7,597 bases of DNA from Fidelibacterota bacterium (GTDB taxonomy: Bacteria > Fidelibacterota > Fidelibacteria > Fidelibacterales > Fidelibacteraceae), in the NCBI GenBank assembly GCA_030620575.1, contig JAUXEL010000082.1:1-7597 (forward strand), read 5' to 3'. Below, piece after piece: positions 5,194 to 7,597 of the stretch. The notes under the pieces are model-generated. The model saw only the letters and a list, made by a program, of their open reading frames with translations, was not told the DNA's origin and made no database searches. Each line of letters starts with the position of its first letter. Positions within the stretch are counted from its first letter, which is position 1. Made by a program: the position numbers and the translations under genes.

Positions 5194-7311
5194 ATGACAA
5201 AACGTGTATTCGTATTTATATTTATTTGTTTTTCCCTCATTTATGCAGAAGAGGGCATGTGGTTAATGTCCCAGATCAAAGATCTTGATCTTGAAAATAA
5301 AGGATTTGTTATTTCTGCCGACAGTATTTATCACCCTGAAAAGGCAAGTCTGCATCATGCGATCGTCTGGCTTGGCGGCTGTTCCGCATCATTTGTATCG
5401 CCGGACGGACTTCTTCTGACAAACCACCACTGTGCCTATTCCCCACTGCAGCGTGCCTCCGCACAGGATAGTATGAATTATATTACAAACGGTTTTCTTG
5501 CTCATGGGCGGGAACAGGAAATTCCGGCACCCGGAGGATATGCCTACGTATTGACCGAAATAGAAGATGTTAGCAAAGAAGTTATAAAATCGGCGCGTTT
5601 TGCCTCGGATTTGACCCAGCGTGAAAATATGATGAAGAAAAAATGCTGGGAAATCGTGTTGGAAACTGAAGATAATCGTGAAGATATTCATTGTAAGGTA
5701 GTAAAATTATTTGAAGGTAACGAATACCGAAAATACGTGTATACAAAATATCATGACGTCCGCATTGTTTACGCTCCCCCTGCTTCTATTGGTAAATACG
5801 GCGGTGATATCGACAACTGGATGTGGCCGCGGCATACCGGAGATTTTACTTTCCTGCGGGTCTATCAAGGTCCCGACAGTACCGCCGCAAAGTATTCACC
5901 GGAAAACATTCCACTTTATACTGATAGTTGGCTGCGTGTCAGCACTGAAGACCTCTCAGACGGTGACCCTGCTTTTATAATCGGATTCCCGGGTGTCACC
6001 ACACGCTATCGTACAGCGGATGATCTATACTATACTCTCCATAAAACATATATTCCCCTTATTAAGTCGTTTAAAGAACTCCTGCAGATAATGGATGATG
6101 TTACTCAGGTCAATCCGGAAGCGGAAATTCGATTGATAAATCTACATGCCGGCGTTAATAATGTAATGAAGAAATTTCAGGGAAATGTTGACGGTATGCT
6201 GAAAACGGATTTTATTGAGAATAAGAGAGCTGAAGAAGTTGCTTTACAGCACTTTGTCGAATTCGATAAAAAAATAAATAAACGTTACGGTGATGTGCTG
6301 CAGAACATATCGGATATGTTCTCTGAGCGCGATGAATTTTATGTCAACGATGAAATATTAAAGAAATTTGGTCGCTACAGCGGACTCCTTTACGATCTTG
6401 CGGATTACGCGTATTATGTCGCAGGGGAACGTGCCAAGCCGGAACCCGACCGTGATCCGGATTTTACGGAAAAACGCGTAAAAGAATTTATCGAACGTAT
6501 CCCCTTCCGTTACCTGAGTTTTTATGAACCCTATGATAAACGGGTTTTAATACGTAGCCTGGAGTATGCAAAATCTTCTTCTGATGACTTTTACTTATTC
6601 CCCCTCCCCGATGATCCGGCAGCATGGGTCGAATCTGCCTACCGGAATACAAAATTAAAAGATCCTGAGTATATAAAAAAACTTTTCTCAATGCGTGCTT
6701 CTCAAATCGAGAAGATCGATGACCCCATTGTACAACTGGCCGTTTCACTTTATGCGCCTAAATTTGAAAAAAAAGAGCGCCTTAGAGACTGGGATGCACG
6801 AATGAATGATCTCCGTCTGCGCTATATGAAGCTATTAGCGCTCTACAAAGATAAACGTGTTTATCCTGATGCCACAGGTACCATGCGCTTTACTTACGGC
6901 ACAGTGAAGGGCTATACGCCTTTCGATGCCGTCTGGTATAAACCCTTTACTACCCTCTCGGGTATGATTAATAAAAATACAGACATACCGCCTTTTGATG
7001 TACCTGAAGCTCTTGCTGATCTACAAGTAAATGGTAATTTGGGCGACTGGATCGATCCTGAACTCCAAGATGTTCCCAGTTGCTTTCTTATGACCGGCGA
7101 TATTACGGGAGGCAACAGCGGCAGTGCCGTGATGAACCGGCACGGGCAGCTTATCGGACTGGCTTTTGACGGAAATTATGAAGCTATGACCAGCGACTGG
7201 CAGTTCCAAAAAGACATTCAACGCACCATTGCCGTCGATATTCGCTATGTGCTGTTTATTACTCAAAAATATGCAAAAGCACAGTGGATTTTGGATGAAA
7301 TGGGCTTATGA
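5194..7311 (+). CDS. family S46 dipeptidyl-peptidase (DPP7/DPP11-type), exported
   Basis: This 705-residue serine exopeptidase should remove dipeptides from the N-termini of peptides in the periplasm. A signal peptide is clear: MTKR, a hydrophobic stretch (5-17), then cleavage after Ala18, so the mature chain starts EEGMW, as is usual in S46 enzymes. The triad of the chymotrypsin-like fold is visible: His79 in TNHHC (76-80), Asp217 in NWMWPRHTGDF (208-218) and Ser642 in GGNSGS (639-644). The middle (about 290-560) should be the helical domain that covers the active site. The length is normal for the family (about 700-720). Residue 660, 18 after the serine, is glycine (FDGN); in Porphyromonas enzymes Gly here marks DPP7 (hydrophobic/broad) and Arg marks DPP11 (acidic), so DPP7-like specificity is inferred. 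The gene stands alone, with its own promoter and ribosome binding site. It suits a peptide-fermenting host. The start at 5194 is preferred over 5167. Confidence 0.93.
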   Translation: MTKRVFVFIFICFSLIYAEEGMWLMSQIKDLDLENKGFVISADSIYHPEKASLHHAIVWLGGCSASFVSPDGLLLTNHHCAYSPLQRASAQDSMNYITNGFLAHGREQEIPAPGGYAYVLTEIEDVSKEVIKSARFASDLTQRENMMKKKCWEIVLETEDNREDIHCKVVKLFEGNEYRKYVYTKYHDVRIVYAPPASIGKYGGDIDNWMWPRHTGDFTFLRVYQGPDSTAAKYSPENIPLYTDSWLRVSTEDLSDGDPAFIIGFPGVTTRYRTADDLYYTLHKTYIPLIKSFKELLQIMDDVTQVNPEAEIRLINLHAGVNNVMKKFQGNVDGMLKTDFIENKRAEEVALQHFVEFDKKINKRYGDVLQNISDMFSERDEFYVNDEILKKFGRYSGLLYDLADYAYYVAGERAKPEPDRDPDFTEKRVKEFIERIPFRYLSFYEPYDKRVLIRSLEYAKSSSDDFYLFPLPDDPAAWVESAYRNTKLKDPEYIKKLFSMRASQIEKIDDPIVQLAVSLYAPKFEKKERLRDWDARMNDLRLRYMKLLALYKDKRVYPDATGTMRFTYGTVKGYTPFDAVWYKPFTTLSGMINKNTDIPPFDVPEALADLQVNGNLGDWIDPELQDVPSCFLMTGDITGGNSGSAVMNRHGQLIGLAFDGNYEAMTSDWQFQKDIQRTIAVDIRYVLFITQKYAKAQWILDEMGL

Positions 7312-7332
7312 CATGATCTTTGGATATATTTT

Positions 7333-7359
7333 GACAGGATAACAAGATTAACAGGATGG
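7333..7359. repeat. 9-bp tandem repeat, three copies
   Basis: Three direct nonamers are seen: GACAGGATA, ACAAGATTA, ACAGGATGG. The ACAGGATTAACAGGAT type of word is a frequent intergenic repeat in several bacterial groups. No function can be assigned. Confidence 0.55.
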
Positions 7360-7378
7360 CTAAAACTCGGGCGGCTAA

Positions 7379-7420
7379 TGGCAGTTTCCAAAAGATATTC
7401 AGCGCATTATTGTTGTCGAT
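7379..7420 (+). pseudogene. relic of an S46 peptidase 3' coding segment
   Basis: From TGG at 7379 to GAT at 7420, 34 of 42 bases match 7198-7239 inside the intact peptidase gene, with no gaps. Translated, both keep WQF, KDIQR, I and VD at the same positions (WQFPKDIQR here, WQFQKDIQR in the gene). The codon just before it is TAA and a TGA follows at 7433, so it is not expressed as a peptidase. It is probably the remains of a tandem second S46 gene or of a partial duplication. Confidence 0.7.
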
Positions 7421-7509
7421 AGGTTGATTTGTTGAAAAGAGGGCTTCGAAGGAACTCCTGCGGAGGGGGAAAATGGGAAGCGGCTGTGGAAATATTGTAA
7501 TTATTGTGG

Positions 7510-7530
7510 GGAATGGTTTGAAACCGTTCC
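7510..7530. repeat. inverted repeat, possible weak terminator
   Basis: GGAATGGTTT and AAACCGTTCC form a near-perfect inverted repeat with one G-T pair and a very tight turn. A T-rich but interrupted tract follows after several bases, so terminator function for the peptidase transcript is only possible. The same bases also lie inside a short open frame. Confidence 0.3.
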
Positions 7531-7597
7531 GGGATAATTTATTTTAAAATACCAAAGTACAAAAATATATAATTGAGACCCTGATTCGTCAACTGAC

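Larger units (their letters stand above)
7312..7597. other. non-coding tail with repeats and gene relics
   Basis: Nothing here looks like an intact gene. The stretch holds a 9-bp tandem repeat (7333-7359), a decayed copy of part of the S46 coding region (7379-7420), a GC-rich repeat core (7455-7466), a short open frame ending in a Cys-pair motif (7436-7537), and an inverted repeat (7510-7530) before an AT-rich end. Confidence 0.65.

Overview
The window looks like part of the chromosome of an anaerobic, amino-acid- or peptide-using Gram-negative bacterium. Three things point to this. There is a flavin/iron-sulfur NAD(P)-ferredoxin complex. There is a secreted family S46 dipeptidyl-peptidase. 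The intergenic regions are AT-rich and peppered with short hairpin repeats. Together they suggest a member of the FCB group (for example Cloacimonadota, Marinimicrobia or Calditrichota-like lineages), but this is inference, not a phylogenetic placement.

Left part (1-3562, minus strand): a compact operon read right to left. It starts with a possible 15-residue leader ORF, then a NuoE/HydC-type [2Fe-2S] subunit, a NuoF/HydB-type flavoprotein with a C-terminal 2x[4Fe-4S] ferredoxin domain, and a third protein that fuses a NuoG-type [2Fe-2S] domain to a GltD/NfnB-type FAD/NAD(P) oxidoreductase. The third gene is cut by the left edge. No membrane subunit of respiratory complex I is present. The set matches the Sporomusa-type Nfn (Stn) transhydrogenase: NADH handled on the NuoF-like subunit, NADPH on the NfnB-like subunit, and ferredoxin as third partner.

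Middle (3563-4084 and 4820-5193): two gene-poor spacers filled with hairpins, an inverted pair of GC-rich REP-like elements, a palindromic spacer and a 7-bp tandem repeat. Between them lies one plus-strand gene (4085-4819), a divergent arylamine N-acetyltransferase-like protein that retains the Cys-His-Asp triad.

Right part (5194-7311, plus strand): a full-length exported S46 dipeptidyl-peptidase, with a good sigma70-type promoter and a strong ribosome binding site. Just downstream is a decayed 42-bp copy of part of its own 3' coding region, followed by more short repeats. A plausible common theme is peptide fermentation: the peptidase supplies dipeptides and the Stn-like complex balances NADH, NADPH and ferredoxin. 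No sequence feature links the two units directly. I saw no rRNA, tRNA, CRISPR array, intact transposase or clear defence system.
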